Positions 1 to 8,607 of a stretch of DNA of 21,341 nt are shown piece after piece. This DNA comes from Phytophthora quininea (Eukaryota; Oomycota; Peronosporomycetes; Peronosporales; Peronosporaceae). The number at the start of each line of letters is the position of its first letter. Position 1 is the first letter of the stretch. A program made the translations under genes and the position numbers. Location: contig JAAVTG010000673.1 of NCBI GenBank assembly GCA_011947345.1, positions 1-21,341 of the forward strand. The letters are read 5' to 3'. The notes under the pieces were generated by a model. The model worked only from the letters and a program-made list of their open reading frames with translations, was not told where the DNA came from and made no database searches.

Positions 1-1016
1 AGATACCCGACGAGAAACCTATGCGGCAGTTCACATCTAGTTTTTGTCGGCTCGGTGAGATCGTTTGGTGTACATACGCTATGGCGCCAAACTTCTTGAT
101 ACGGTGGAGGTCAGGTCTCTCGCCGATCATGACACGGTACGGCGTGTCCTTGATAGCTGCACAGTAGGTCCTATTCCGAATGTACGTCGCCATTTCTAGT
201 GCATGCACCCAAAAGGACTTCGGAAGCCCCGCTGCCGCCATCATTGTCTTCAACATGTGAACTATGGTCTGGTGGGCGCGCTCACACAGGTTCAGATGTG
301 AGCTGCGAGGTGGGTTTGACAAGAACGCAATTCCTTGCTCCCTGTACCATTGCTGCATCTCCTCGTTGTCGAATTCACCGCCATTGTCGGTCACGACTTG
401 CAGCACTGGATATCCGCTGAACTGACGCTCGGTCCAGGCAATATACCGCTTCATTGCTGCGTTCACCTCCTCCGCTGTTTTAGAGCGTAAAGGGTAGACG
501 GTGGTGTAACGGGAGAGTCCGTCCACTATTACTAGTACACACTTGAACGCGTTCGTGCTGTAGCTCCTATGGGGGAACAGCAAGTCGGCGAAGATCACTT
601 GGTTCTTTTGAGAGATGTGGCGTTCGATGTGCTTGGCGGGTGACGGTTTCCGTTCTTTCCCCAAGTGGCATGCCTCGCAGTCGTCAAATGCCCTCAGTCG
701 CAGCGTCATCCCCGTTACCAGTCCGTTGTCGGCCATGGTCTTCACGTATCTTGGGCATAGGTGACCGAGTCTCTCATGCCACCGCTGCAAATCAGCGACA
801 CCGTCAGTGATCGTCTGATTGGCTTGTCGGCTCTCGGCGGCTTGTGGTGTTGGTCTCGTCTCCTTTGGCAAGAACGAGTTACACGCGGTGAACATGAACA
901 TCCCTGCTTCATCGCTCGCGATCTCCAGCAGTTTACAGTTGCCACGCCAGATCTTGTATGTCTTGTCACCACTGCGTCCGAGATACTCAATATCGTAACC
1001 CTGCTTTTCGGCCTGC
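1..1016 (-). pseudogene. Copia GAG-pre-integrase and integrase core, partial
   Basis: After a frameshift near 1009-1016 the polyprotein continues in another frame down to about position 70. It shows the GAG-pre-integrase motif RWHERLGH with a paired CEAC (HHCC zinc site, about 650-770), then the integrase catalytic core: an Asp in FADLLFP (about 580), an Asp in VTDNGGEF (about 385) and a Glu in NLCERAHQT (about 280). This matches the D-D-E pattern of retroviral-type integrases, which join element DNA to the host. A further frameshift near 68-76 shifts the C-terminal part (ending FLVGY at the window edge) to yet another frame. The rest of pol is outside the window. Confidence 0.8.
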
Positions 1017-2281
1017 TGTGGGATACCAAGTTTATGCTGTCGGGCACGAGCAGCACGTCCTCCAACGTGATTATTTTGTCCTCCGGTGTACTGGGCACGA
1101 CAATGCGCACGGTTCCTTTTCCAAGTGGGGTGGTCGAGAATTTCTTCTGGAACCCTCGCACCGGTTCAGGCTTCTCACCGTCAGCGAATGGCTCGTACTT
1201 TGTGAAGTACCTCTCGTCGGCTACGGAGTGAACATTCGATGCATTGTCAAAGCACCATTCCCACGCTGAATATTTAGCATCCTCGTCAAAAGCTTCACCG
1301 TCGATGTTCTGGCCCTCAGTGCCATGCTCATTCGCCTCCATGGGGTGGCTGCCGTTGCTGCTACCACTCCCGGTTGCCACTGAGGCAGGCTGGTCATTTT
1401 GCCGGTGCACTGTGCACGTCGCTCGCTTTTGACCTTCTCCTGCCTTCTTGCCTCTCTGGGCAGTCGCTCTTTGATGCCCGAACTTGTGACATACGAAGCA
1501 GTTGCCTTGCTTCCGGTATTCCTTTCGTGTCGCGATGGCTGCAGCCTTCTCAGGGTTCTGCTGCTGATGTTGCTTGTTTCCGCCACTCGCTCCTTGATTG
1601 GCCTTGGGCTTCTGGTCCTGCCCTTGCCCACTGGCCTGTCCAGCGTTTCCGCTCGCCCGAACCATCTCACGGTCACATTTGTTAAAGCTTTCTATGCGGA
1701 GAATCTGGTCCTTGAGCTTGTCCTGGGTGTCGACCTTGTCATCCCCGCTCTCCACCATCCCCTTCAACCGGTCAAACCGAGGGTTTGCAGGCAATGATCT
1801 TATCAACATCTGGATGAAGATTGGTTCGCGGACTCCTGCTCCCAAGTTCGTCAGCTGGGTCTGGATCATGAACATGTTGTCCAGGTGCTGCGCGACGTCC
1901 CAATTTGGTTTGCACTTGATCGTCTGCAGCTTGTTGTATAGGATAATCTCCTGGTTAGTTCTGGTGGCTGCGTTGGTCTTCCCTTCGTAGTAGTCCACTA
2001 AGTAGTCCCACATCTCCTTGCCGTTTTTCTTCAGCATCACCCGCTGCCCGAGCTCCATCGAGAGCGAGGCCAGGATGATCCGCTTCAGTTTTGCAGCGTC
2101 CTTGTTGTAGGTCTTCTTCTTGGCTTCGGTGGATTTGTCTGTAGGCTTCATCGTCCCCGTGGCGACGTCCAACACTTCTTCCCCTCAAAGGCGACCAGCA
2201 TCATCTCCTTGTAGTATACCCATGACTGGCCGTGCCACCAACGGGTCTGCCGTTCTTGTTTAGCTCCACTTTGGTCGATAT
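1017..2281 (-). pseudogene. Copia gag and aspartic protease, frameshifted
   Basis: This is the gag/capsid and protease part of the copia polyprotein. The longest open stretch (2175 to 742, 477 codons) carries a UBN2-type copia gag (motifs WDYLVDYYEG, QEIILYNKLQTIKC, PIFIQMLIRSLP), a zinc knuckle (CFVCHKFGH) and a protease core (WCFDNASNVHS in place of the usual D-S/T-G/A). Gag homology continues upstream of 2175 in other frames (VELNKNGRPVGG near 2240-2275), so that ATG is not the original start. At the expected N-terminus the codon at 2279-2281 is ATA, with an in-frame stop seven codons upstream and no ATG between; a mutated ATG is likely. Frameshifts are apparent near 2224, 2178 and 1465. 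The last one removes the final zinc-knuckle Cys, which reappears in the next frame (SDCPER). Confidence 0.8.
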
Positions 2282-2355
2282 CTTGGTCCCTTCAAGGTAG
2301 CTTCACGCGGCAGTCTCCGCACTTCAGTTGCTCTCAATGCTTGGGCTCAGAACCC

Positions 2356-2701
2356 TGTTATTCAGCGAGTCCGTCGAGCGTCCACGAGGTAAGTCGGCGC
2401 AGCCACGACCAGGACGAGTCACAGATAAAACGTAACACGCAACTTTGTTGATTCCTTAGGCTGCCTCGCTCTTCTCCTGCTGATACTTCTGCTCCAGGGA
2501 ACGTTTTGGAGAGTGAGCTTGGCTCCGACATGCATTGGCCAGCAGCGCGGGCGTGGATTGCGGATAGTGCAACGGTCCCAAAGGCAGCGGCACTCCAATA
2601 CTTCCTGTCGCTGGTCCTGTCGCTGCTGTGGCAGCCACCTAGCTAGCTTGGCTCATCGGCGCGGTGGCTACTGCCACGGGCTCCGAGTTCGCATCGCAAC
2701 A
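2356..2701 (-). repeat. 5' LTR of the copia element (346 bp)
   Basis: On the minus strand the segment starts TGTTGCGATGCG and ends GAATAACA, giving matching TGTT...AACA ends. It lies between transporter-derived sequence (2702 upward) and the gag region (below 2285), where a 5' LTR should be. Directly inside it, bases 2355-2341 read GGGTTCTGAGCCCAA on the minus strand; this may be a primer-binding site resembling part of an initiator tRNA-Met, which is tentative. The boundary is inferred from position and the terminal motif only, because the 3' LTR is not in the window. Confidence 0.6.
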
Positions 2702-2750
2702 GAGACATTGCTAGGGAGGTTGGTGCATGTTGAGAACAATCCGCTCGGCG

Positions 2751-2760
2751 ATGTAAAACG
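2751..2760. repeat. Target-site duplication, left copy (10 bp)
   Basis: ATGTAAAACG, identical to 3461-3470. On the minus strand it is CGTTTTACAT, part of the conserved transporter codons for A-F-Y-I. Confidence 0.85.
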
Positions 2761-2971
2761 GCTATTTATTATTTACTGGGAACTTGGAAATTTTCGACTG
2801 GTCACAAGAAAAAAAATGTGCTGGGCTGGGTACTTTTCGAGGAGTTACTTTTTGACCAATCAAGTGAAGCGCTATTTCGTACTTATTCGGAGCATCTGCT
2901 CGCACTTAAACAGGTAGCTACAGTAAGCTCGCACTTAAGCGAGCATGCAACTTCAACATCAACACCGACAG

Positions 2972-3064
2972 CACCAACGCCCGCCGCAGGCGGGTCTGCA
3001 CGGAGCGAAGCGAAGCGACAGCGAGCGCAGCCACACACCACCAACGCCCGCCAGAGGCGGGTCT
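2972..3064. repeat. 26-bp direct repeat pair, each copy internally palindromic
   Basis: Copies at 2972-2997 and 3039-3064 start CACCAACGCCCGCC and end AGGCGGGTCT; they differ only in the two bases between these blocks. Each contains CCCGCC facing GGCGGG, so each can form a small hairpin. The spacing is 67 bp, with a purine-rich spacer (gagcgaagcgaagcgac). They lie inside the 700-bp element. Confidence 0.75.
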
Positions 3065-3143
3065 AAAACCTTTGTAATTGGGGTTAAGGGTTGAGGGTGT
3101 AGGTTCATTGCGTTTGAGCAACAAACACTGAACTAGAACGCTG

Positions 3144-3190
3144 CCTGGGTTTAAGGTCCGTGTGCTTCGCACACGGACCTTAAACCCAGG
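3144..3190. repeat. Perfect inverted repeat, 22-bp arms with 3-bp loop
   Basis: The left arm 3144-3165 begins CCTGGGTTTAAGG and ends CCGTGTGC. The right arm 3169-3190 is its exact reverse complement, and the loop is TTC (3166-3168). It lies inside the 700-bp TIR element. It could be an element-internal recombination or replication signal, or the remains of a second small insertion; the sequence does not decide. Confidence 0.9.
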
Positions 3191-3460
3191 ATTGGGTGCT
3201 ATGAGAGCGTATGCACAATTCAGACTGTAGGTAATCAAGTGGGGTGAGGTGCTACCTATTTCATGAGGGAGTTAGATGGTAGGAGGCAAGACGGCGCCAA
3301 GTAGAAAACAGGGAGGCCGCTTTTAATGCTCAGCTGGGAACTCGTGGTGACTCGGCTGGGAAAAAGTTATCAATCGAGTCGCAAACAAAGGCCAATTTAA
3401 CTAGTTTTGTTTGGGTTACCAGTTGATAATTCATGAATTCCCACTTTATAATCCACTCCC

Positions 3461-3470
3461 ATGTAAAACG
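3461..3470. repeat. Target-site duplication, right copy (10 bp)
   Basis: ATGTAAAACG, the second copy bounding the 700-bp insertion. The next base outward on each side differs (g versus c), which fixes the length at 10. Confidence 0.85.
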
Positions 3471-4399
3471 CCGGTGACACCACCACGCTGAACGCGATGG
3501 TAATGTGCAATTGCATGAACAAGTACGCCAGCACCACAGCGCCCCAGTTGGAAGCAAAGCCGAGAGAAGTAAGCCCCGTGGCCGCATTAGGGTAGATCGT
3601 GAACAACAAGTTGCCCGAGATCTGACAGCCCATGGCGGAAAACCCACTCGATGCCAGCACCAAAAGAGAATCGAGACGAAAGTAATGGTGACGCCCACAA
3701 CACGAGGCATTCGAGTTGGGTCGCTGTGTTGTCGCTGGAGCAATGGGATCACGATGCCTGCTCCGTAGGCGGGCGAGAGGTTTCCGAAGGCACTGGCCAC
3801 TTGAGAGAAGGAGAGCTCAGGCGATGGCACGCTCGGGTGACCGCGCATGCCATGGATGACCACTGCGACGCCAATGCAGTCCGCGATGATCGTGCCAGCG
3901 CAGCCTGCGCCTTCCTTGAGCGTTGGAACGAGGCAAACGGGTAGCACCATCAGTGCCATCAGCACGATCCAGACTTTCTGGTCGAACGCGTTCGAGAAAA
4001 GTCCGTCGAGTAACGAGCCTCCCAGCACTAGGAACACACACGGCACCAACAGACAGACACCCATCTGCGAGACCACAACCATGTAGCACCCAGCCTTGCC
4101 CATACGCCACTCGCCGAGGTCTCCGTAGGTTTTCACGGAGCGAGGAGCGAGTAGCAGCACCTTGGAAATGGCCACAGACACGTGCACGTTGGCGAACGCC
4201 ATGAAAAGCAGCGCCACAATGGCGATCGCCGGTCCAGCGCGCGAAAAGTTTCCCGGCATGCCGAGCGTGCCAACGCCATAGACGGAGCAGGAGAGGTTGA
4301 ATGCGATCTTGGCGTCCTCCATCGTGAAGAAGGCGCTTCGACCCATGGTTATTCAGCTATTACGAGGGTTGGCGAGGGAGTCTTGGAGGAAGCCGAAGA

Positions 4400-4413
4400 A
4401 AAGTGATCACTTT
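4400..4413. promoter_or_regulatory. 14-bp perfect palindrome upstream of transporter A
   Basis: AAAGTGATCACTTT lies 54-67 bp before the ATG of copy A. Read on the minus strand it includes TCACTTTTC, a weak match to an initiator (YTCANTYY). It could be a regulator-binding site or part of the core promoter; there is no direct support beyond symmetry and position. Confidence 0.3.
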
Positions 4414-6049
4414 CTCTCGGTGAGACCGGTCACTCCGTCATACGCCGGCGCACAATGCGCCACGCTGGCACATGCCGGCCCCAATGCTTTCGTTGCCGCC
4501 ATGCGGGGAACCGAAGCTCCCCGCCATGCCGCTAATAGCTCTCCCAGCTGCCGATGTCCGCAGCTGCAGCCGGGGACTCGGACGACGCTGAAAGGCTCAG
4601 CAGGAATAAATCATGGCTGCAAGACGGCACGATTTCGGAGCTGCCTCAAGTCTTGCATCCGGGGAGCAATCGGCAGCAGGTTGCTGTTGAAATCTCACAG
4701 AACATCCGTAGGCAACCGTTGAGGCTCGCTGCTGGAAATGGACTCCGTCATAGGGAGTGCAGTCGCGCGCTTGCGGCGGCGCAGACAACCGAGAGCATCC
4801 TCGGCGGGCGGAGGGTCCAGCAGCGCTTGCCCGCACAAGATCGAGAGAGCACTTCAACTCGGACTTCGCGAGCACTTTCGGGAAGCTACAACGGAGACCC
4901 ATCGTGTGATACGGAGGCGCAAAATCGGGTCTGGCCGCCAAGAACAACCGTCTCTCTCGGCTGCGGCAATGCTCTGCTCGTGCCAGGGCGTGTTGACGTT
5001 GAAGCTGACTGTTAACACCTCTTCATGCTCGCCTTGGTGCTGTCGGGGAGAATCGCTGCTTTCCGACTCGCGCCACGAGCGCCATCGCGATCCTGAAGTT
5101 GGAGCATCCCGTTCTGGTGCATTGCCACAAGTCCGGTGTCGGAGCGGTGGTCGATCCTATGCTGGTTTGCACATGTTTGCGGCAAACTTTGCGGGAGCCA
5201 AACTCTTGCAAATCGGACTCGGCTGAGAGCCGGAGTTCCCCAAGACCAATCAAAACCAGCCACATGCTGCCGACGCACACGGTGCCCTTGGCACGGTGTC
5301 GGAGACCGTCTCCGCTATTCGTTGCAGGTTTTAGCGAGGCAATTGGAGTTCCGGTCAGACATGCAATGAAGCGCAAGTCTAGAAGCACGAACGGCTGGCG
5401 CTCTGAGCTGCAGCTTGCAGCTTGCATCACTTCCTCCAGCGAGCAGTGCTCGAGCCGCTCGCCGAGCACACCCTCAATTGAACGGCGGAAAACCAGCATG
5501 TTTTCTGTAGTAGCGTATCGCCGGGACAATCACATGCACTCACGACGATGTTCTGCATCGCTTCAATGCGCGTTGGCACTGTAGAGGCACCCTCACATGC
5601 ACTGCGAATCGATCCAGTCGTGGTAATTCCTCGAACGAAGCTTTGGACTTGGGAAACAAGCATTGCTCGAGCAAGAAGAGATTAAAATCTCCCATCCGGG
5701 AGCGCAAGCAACCTCTTCGGCCAGACGGCATTGGCTCTGCGCTGCAAGGCATTTTCAAATTTGAAGATTGATTTGCCGTCACGGCGTTGCAGACGGACAA
5801 AATCCGGTGCTGCGGGGTGTGTGCCGGTGCAACGCGTTAAACCCTGCGCCAAAAGTGCGGGAAGCAGCCTCCGATAGGCTGCACCGTCAGCTGACGCGCC
5901 AGGACGGCTGATAGTGACCGCTTTCTAGCACCAGCAGCTCCCCGACTCTTTGCAGAGAGCTGCACGGAGCTGCAACATGTAACTCGGACAGTGGCTACGC
6001 TCAAAATTGCGCATTGTCTTCGCTAGTTGGGCGCGTCCTCGACGTTGAC
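4414..6049. other. Divergent intergenic region between transporters A and B
   Basis: About 1.6 kb without a recognisable gene. The longest minus-strand ORF is 5529-5023 (168 codons, one short hydrophobic stretch MWLVLIGLG near 5270). The overlapping plus-strand ORFs of about 160 codons (for example 4738-5226) are arginine/serine-rich and look like by-products of GC-rich sequence. I do not recognise any of them and rate a real gene here as unlikely. No long repeat is evident. Confidence 0.4.
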
Positions 6050-6063
6050 TACTACCGGTAGTA
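6050..6063. promoter_or_regulatory. 14-bp perfect palindrome upstream of transporter B
   Basis: TACTACCGGTAGTA, 24 bp before the putative core promoter and 114 bp before the ATG of copy B. It has the symmetry of a dimer-binding site. Its function is inferred from position only. Confidence 0.3.
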
Positions 6064-6086
6064 CCGCCCTCCTCACAGTCAATCTC

Positions 6087-6103
6087 GCTCAGTCCCCAAC
6101 TTT
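6087..6103 (+). promoter_or_regulatory. Putative oomycete Inr+FPR core promoter of transporter B
   Basis: GCTCAGTCCCCAACTTT resembles the oomycete core promoter consensus GCTCATTYYNCAWTTT, with one substitution and one inserted base in the FPR half. It lies 74 bp before the ATG at 6177. It is a weaker match than those of copies C and D. Confidence 0.4.
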
Positions 6104-6176
6104 CCGCCTCCAGCGCAAGCGCCCCACCCGACTCGCACGCCAACTCTTCTTCGGATCTCAAAACTCTTCTTCCAAC

Positions 6177-7663
6177 ATGGGCCGCAAGTCGCTGTTCACG
6201 ATCGAGGACGCCAAGGCGTCTTTCAACCTCTTCTGCTGCGTCTACGGTATTGGTACGCTTGGTATGCCCGGCAACTTCTCGCGCGCCGGCCCCGTCATCG
6301 CCGTCATCGCCATGCTCTTCATGGCCTTCGCCAACACGTACAGCTCCGTGGCCATCTGCCGCGTGATGCTGCTCGCTCCTCGGTCCGTCAGGACGTACGG
6401 CGATCTCGGTGAATGGGCAATGGGCAAGACGGGCCGCTACCTTGCGGTTGTCTCGCAAATGGGCAACTGTCTGCTGGTGCCGTGTGTGTTCCTGGTGCTC
6501 GGCGGCTCTCTTCTCGACGGTCTCTTCCCGGACGCGTTCGGAACGTCTACCTGGATCATTCTCATGGCACTTGCTTGCCTCCCCGTGTGCCTCGTGCCGA
6601 CGCTCAAAGAAGGAGCGGGTGCAGCCTTCGCCGGGTGTTTGGGCACGATCATCGCCGATGTCATTGGTGTCGCTGTCGTCCTGCACGGTATGCGCGGCCA
6701 CCCGAGCATCCCGAAGCCCGACCAGACGTTCAAGCAAGTAGCTGGTGCGTTCGGCAACCTGGCGCTCGCGTACGGTGCCGGCATCGTGATCCCGGCCCTG
6801 CAGCGTCAGCACAGCGACCCGACTCGCATGCCCCGCGTGGTCGGCGTCACCATCGGCGTTTATCAGCTGCTGCTTTCTGGTCCTTGCCTCTAGCGCTTAT
6901 TCGGCTGTAGGTGCCAGATCTCGGGCAACTTGCTGTGGTCGATCTACCCCGACTCGGACACCGGTCTCACTACTCTCGGCTTCCGATCCGACTGGGGATG
7001 GTCGTGCTCGCCTACTTGTTCATGCAACTCCACATTACGATCGCGTTCAGCGTCATCCTGAACCCGGCGTTCTACATCGCCGAGCGCGTCGTTCTGGGCA
7101 TGCACAAGCCGGCGGCAGATGACATCGAGAGCAACTTGCAATTGTACACGGTAGCGTCCACGCCGGCCGATGACGCTAGGATTATGGAGAAGCAGTCGCA
7201 GTCGCGGGCTTCAAGACGTCGTTCGTTCATTTCTGTTGCGGACAACGAAAACGTGCGCCTCGACGACCCGGAGGCGGAGGCCAGCGAGTACCGCGGCGCA
7301 AATGCCATCAAATACGTGATCCTGCGTTTGATCATGATCGTGATTCTGGTCATTGCCTCGGTGCTCCTGAAGGACCACTTTCATGACCTGGCAGACTTTA
7401 CGGGCGCTTCCTGCATTACGGTGAACTCAATTATCCTCCCGATTGTCTTCTTGCTCAAGAAGAAGTGGCGCGTGATGCCGATCTGGGAGAAACTCCCGGC
7501 TACGACCGTAGTGGTCGTGTGCTTCTGCGTGGGTTGCTACGTTTCCTACACCTCGGGCAAGAACCTGTTTGCTCCGAGCGATGACGATGTGGCCTTCCCG
7601 TACTGCGCTCCAGAGTTCGAGAACACGGTGTACTACAACTACACGGCCGTTCATGAGGTGTAG
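6177..7663 (+). pseudogene. AAAP amino acid transporter, copy B (three frameshifts)
   Basis: An AAAP-family permease, presumably moving amino acids across a membrane. The start is the ATG at 6177 (MGRKSLFTIEDAKASF), matching the N-termini of the other copies. The first 226 residues are normal, with helices and the conserved GTLGMPGNFSRAGP, KTGRYLAVVSQMG and LGTIIADVIGV segments. Three lesions follow: an extra T at 6859-6861, a missing base near 6911 and a missing G in the run 6994-6997. The first pair puts 17 residues out of frame and creates the TAG at 6891-6893. From 7000 the reading continues normally (VVLAYLFMQLHITIAF) to the TAG at 7661-7663. Undoing the indels would give about 495 residues, the usual size. 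All three lesions are single-base, two in homopolymers, so sequencing error is possible. It is closest to copy A, with which it is head to head. Confidence 0.85.
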
Positions 7664-8573
7664 ACTTAAAAGACGTGTTTATCCGTTTGGACCCGTGAAA
7701 TCCAATTTCTGTTTGCTGAATTTGGTGTCATTTCGCCGGCATTGATTGCGTTGCTTTGCGAGCAAAGCGTCGTCGTCCTTTGAGTCCTGTAGCAGTAGTC
7801 GAAGCAGCGCTACGCTGCGTTGCCCCCGGTACAGTAGTTCTCTCGCTAACGCGGATGTCGAGGTGCCTGCACTTGTCGCCTGCAGCTTACGTGACGTAAC
7901 GATCGCACGAAAGGCAAATTGCTTCACCCAGTGGTGAATCACCACGCCCATGGGATACTATGCTAGATTTTGAAGTGCCTCCCGCAGTCTTGCGCAAAAG
8001 CATGTGTAAAAGCACACTGGCAATCCATCCGCTAGTCGGAGTGTTGCTACATGTAGCACTGAGACCAATGCAGACCCGATGCAGACTCGCCTTCAGCTTT
8101 TAGCATGCAAAGCTTGACTTCCGGTGCCCTACCGAATGTCGGCCCGGTTTTGTTGGACAGATCTGAGGCGATTAGCAAGTTGCTTCCGTATGTTTGTCGC
8201 CGAATGCTGTAGACGTACAGCGCGACCAATGTGATTTGGAGACCGTCCCGCACCAGTCGCTTTGGGCCAGTCTCGTAGGCGATCTCGTTGCCAGCAATGG
8301 CCCAAGATGCACCACAAACTTCCAGCTTCGGGTTTAACGTCGACGCTGTCGTACGGGCAGCGAACGTAGAGCCAGCCTTCAGTGCCCTGTAGTTGTGCTA
8401 GTGAAAGCGTGCTTGTGTGACAACAGCGGCGAGCGTGGACAGACCGCGGCGCGCGTGCTTTACCGCCCAAACCAACCATTTGCGCAAACAAAGGAAAATG
8501 CTGCTGGCTCGGAGATACCTGTATCTCTGATCTCGTCCAGCCACAGCACCGGCACGCTGCCTTGTCTAGCGAA
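7664..8573. other. Intergenic region between transporters B and C; weak minus-strand ORF
   Basis: No recognised gene. On the minus strand an open frame runs from 8397 to the stop at 8047 (116 codons) with a protein-like composition (for example LEVCGASWAIAGNEIAYE and ITLVALYVYSI), but it has no ATG and an in-frame TAG just upstream (8398-8400). It may be a remnant exon of an unknown gene or chance. The plus strand from 8395 is open into copy C but is 5' untranslated sequence by homology. Confidence 0.3.
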
Positions 8574-8592
8574 GCTCATTGTCCATTTTACC
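8574..8592 (+). promoter_or_regulatory. Oomycete core promoter (Inr+FPR) of transporter C
   Basis: GCTCATTGTCCATTTTACC matches the oomycete Inr (GCTCATTYY) plus flanking promoter region (CAWTTTNYY) at all but two positions: one Y in the Inr is G and one Y at the end is A. Over the core 16 bases the match is 15 of 16. It ends 15 bp before the ATG at 8608, implying a 5' leader of about 30 nt, which is normal for oomycete genes. This is the best single sequence clue to the organism group. Confidence 0.8.
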
Positions 8593-8607
8593 CGTTACTC
8601 GGCAAGC

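Larger units (their letters stand above)
1..2701 (-). mobile_element. Ty1/copia LTR retrotransposon, 5' half (runs off left edge)
   Basis: Read on the minus strand, this stretch gives in order a TG...CA-bounded LTR, a copia-type gag, a zinc knuckle, an aspartic protease, a GAG-pre-integrase domain and an integrase core. Integrase lying before any reverse transcriptase is the Ty1/copia order. Reverse transcriptase, RNase H and the 3' LTR should lie left of position 1. The right boundary is set at 2701 because bases 2702-2760 translate as an AAAP transporter segment continuing copy A, so the element sits inside that gene. The flanking pentamer 2702-2706 (gagac) is the expected target-site duplication, but its partner is outside the window. 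The copy has at least five frameshifts and no usable gag start codon, so it is not autonomous as read. Confidence 0.85.
2761..3460. mobile_element. 700-bp non-autonomous TIR element (MULE-like) inside transporter A
   Basis: The transporter reading breaks at 3461 and resumes at 2760, and the same decamer ATGTAAAACG flanks the intervening 700 bp (2751-2760 and 3461-3470). This is a target-site duplication, because the intact paralogues have the site once. The two ends are imperfect inverted repeats: about 29 of the first 46 bases match between the left end and the reverse complement of the right end, with a shared TGGGAA block and an ACTGGT block. A 9-11-bp duplication is typical of Mutator-like elements. 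No transposase is visible, so it would need enzymes in trans. Inside are a perfect hairpin and a short direct repeat, listed separately. The exact family is unknown. Confidence 0.7.
2702..4346 (-). pseudogene. AAAP amino acid transporter, copy A (disrupted by two insertions)
   Basis: A plasma or organelle membrane amino acid permease of the AAAP family (Aa_trans), read from the ATG at 4346 (MGRSAFFTMEDAKIAF). It is closest to copy B: shared GTLGMPGNFSRAGP, HGMRGHPS and GVTI segments. Successive hydrophobic helices are visible down to YLFMQLHITIAFSV. Lesions: a five-residue in-frame deletion after KEGAG (about 3900); a frameshift at the A-run 3662-3665, after which the protein continues in the next frame (GCQISGNLLFTIYP); a 700-bp element inserted at codon FY|I (2761-3460); and the copia element from 2701 leftward. 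Between the two insertions bases 2760-2702 still encode FYIAERIVLNMHQPP followed by an in-frame TAG. The C-terminal third, about 180 residues, is missing and is predicted to lie beyond the copia element, left of the window. Confidence 0.85.

Noticed and set aside
761..1990. Several plus-strand ORFs of 60-156 codons over the copia region
   Set aside because: They are antisense shadows of the copia gag/protease reading, which has recognisable motifs on the minus strand.
3074..3107. Telomere-like string (ggggttaagggttgagggtg)
   Set aside because: It is too short and irregular for an interstitial telomere repeat of TTTAGGG type.
3330..3660. C-terminal part of the 338-codon ORF of copy A
   Set aside because: After the frameshift near 3662 this frame is out of register; the conserved helices are in the adjacent frame, and below 3461 it runs into the inserted element.
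4738..5226. Plus-strand 162-codon ORF between A and B
   Set aside because: Arginine/serine-rich composition without hydrophobic or domain pattern, and overlapping ORFs of similar size in other frames; typical of GC-rich non-coding DNA.
5925..6812. A 295-codon minus-strand ORF covering the start of copy B
   Set aside because: It is the antisense of the transporter, rich in His/Arg/Glu as expected from the reverse reading of conserved GC-rich codons, with no motif of its own.
8395..8607. N-terminal extension of copy C upstream of 8608
   Set aside because: The core promoter lies at 8574-8592, inside the extension, and homology with copy D starts at the ATG at 8608.
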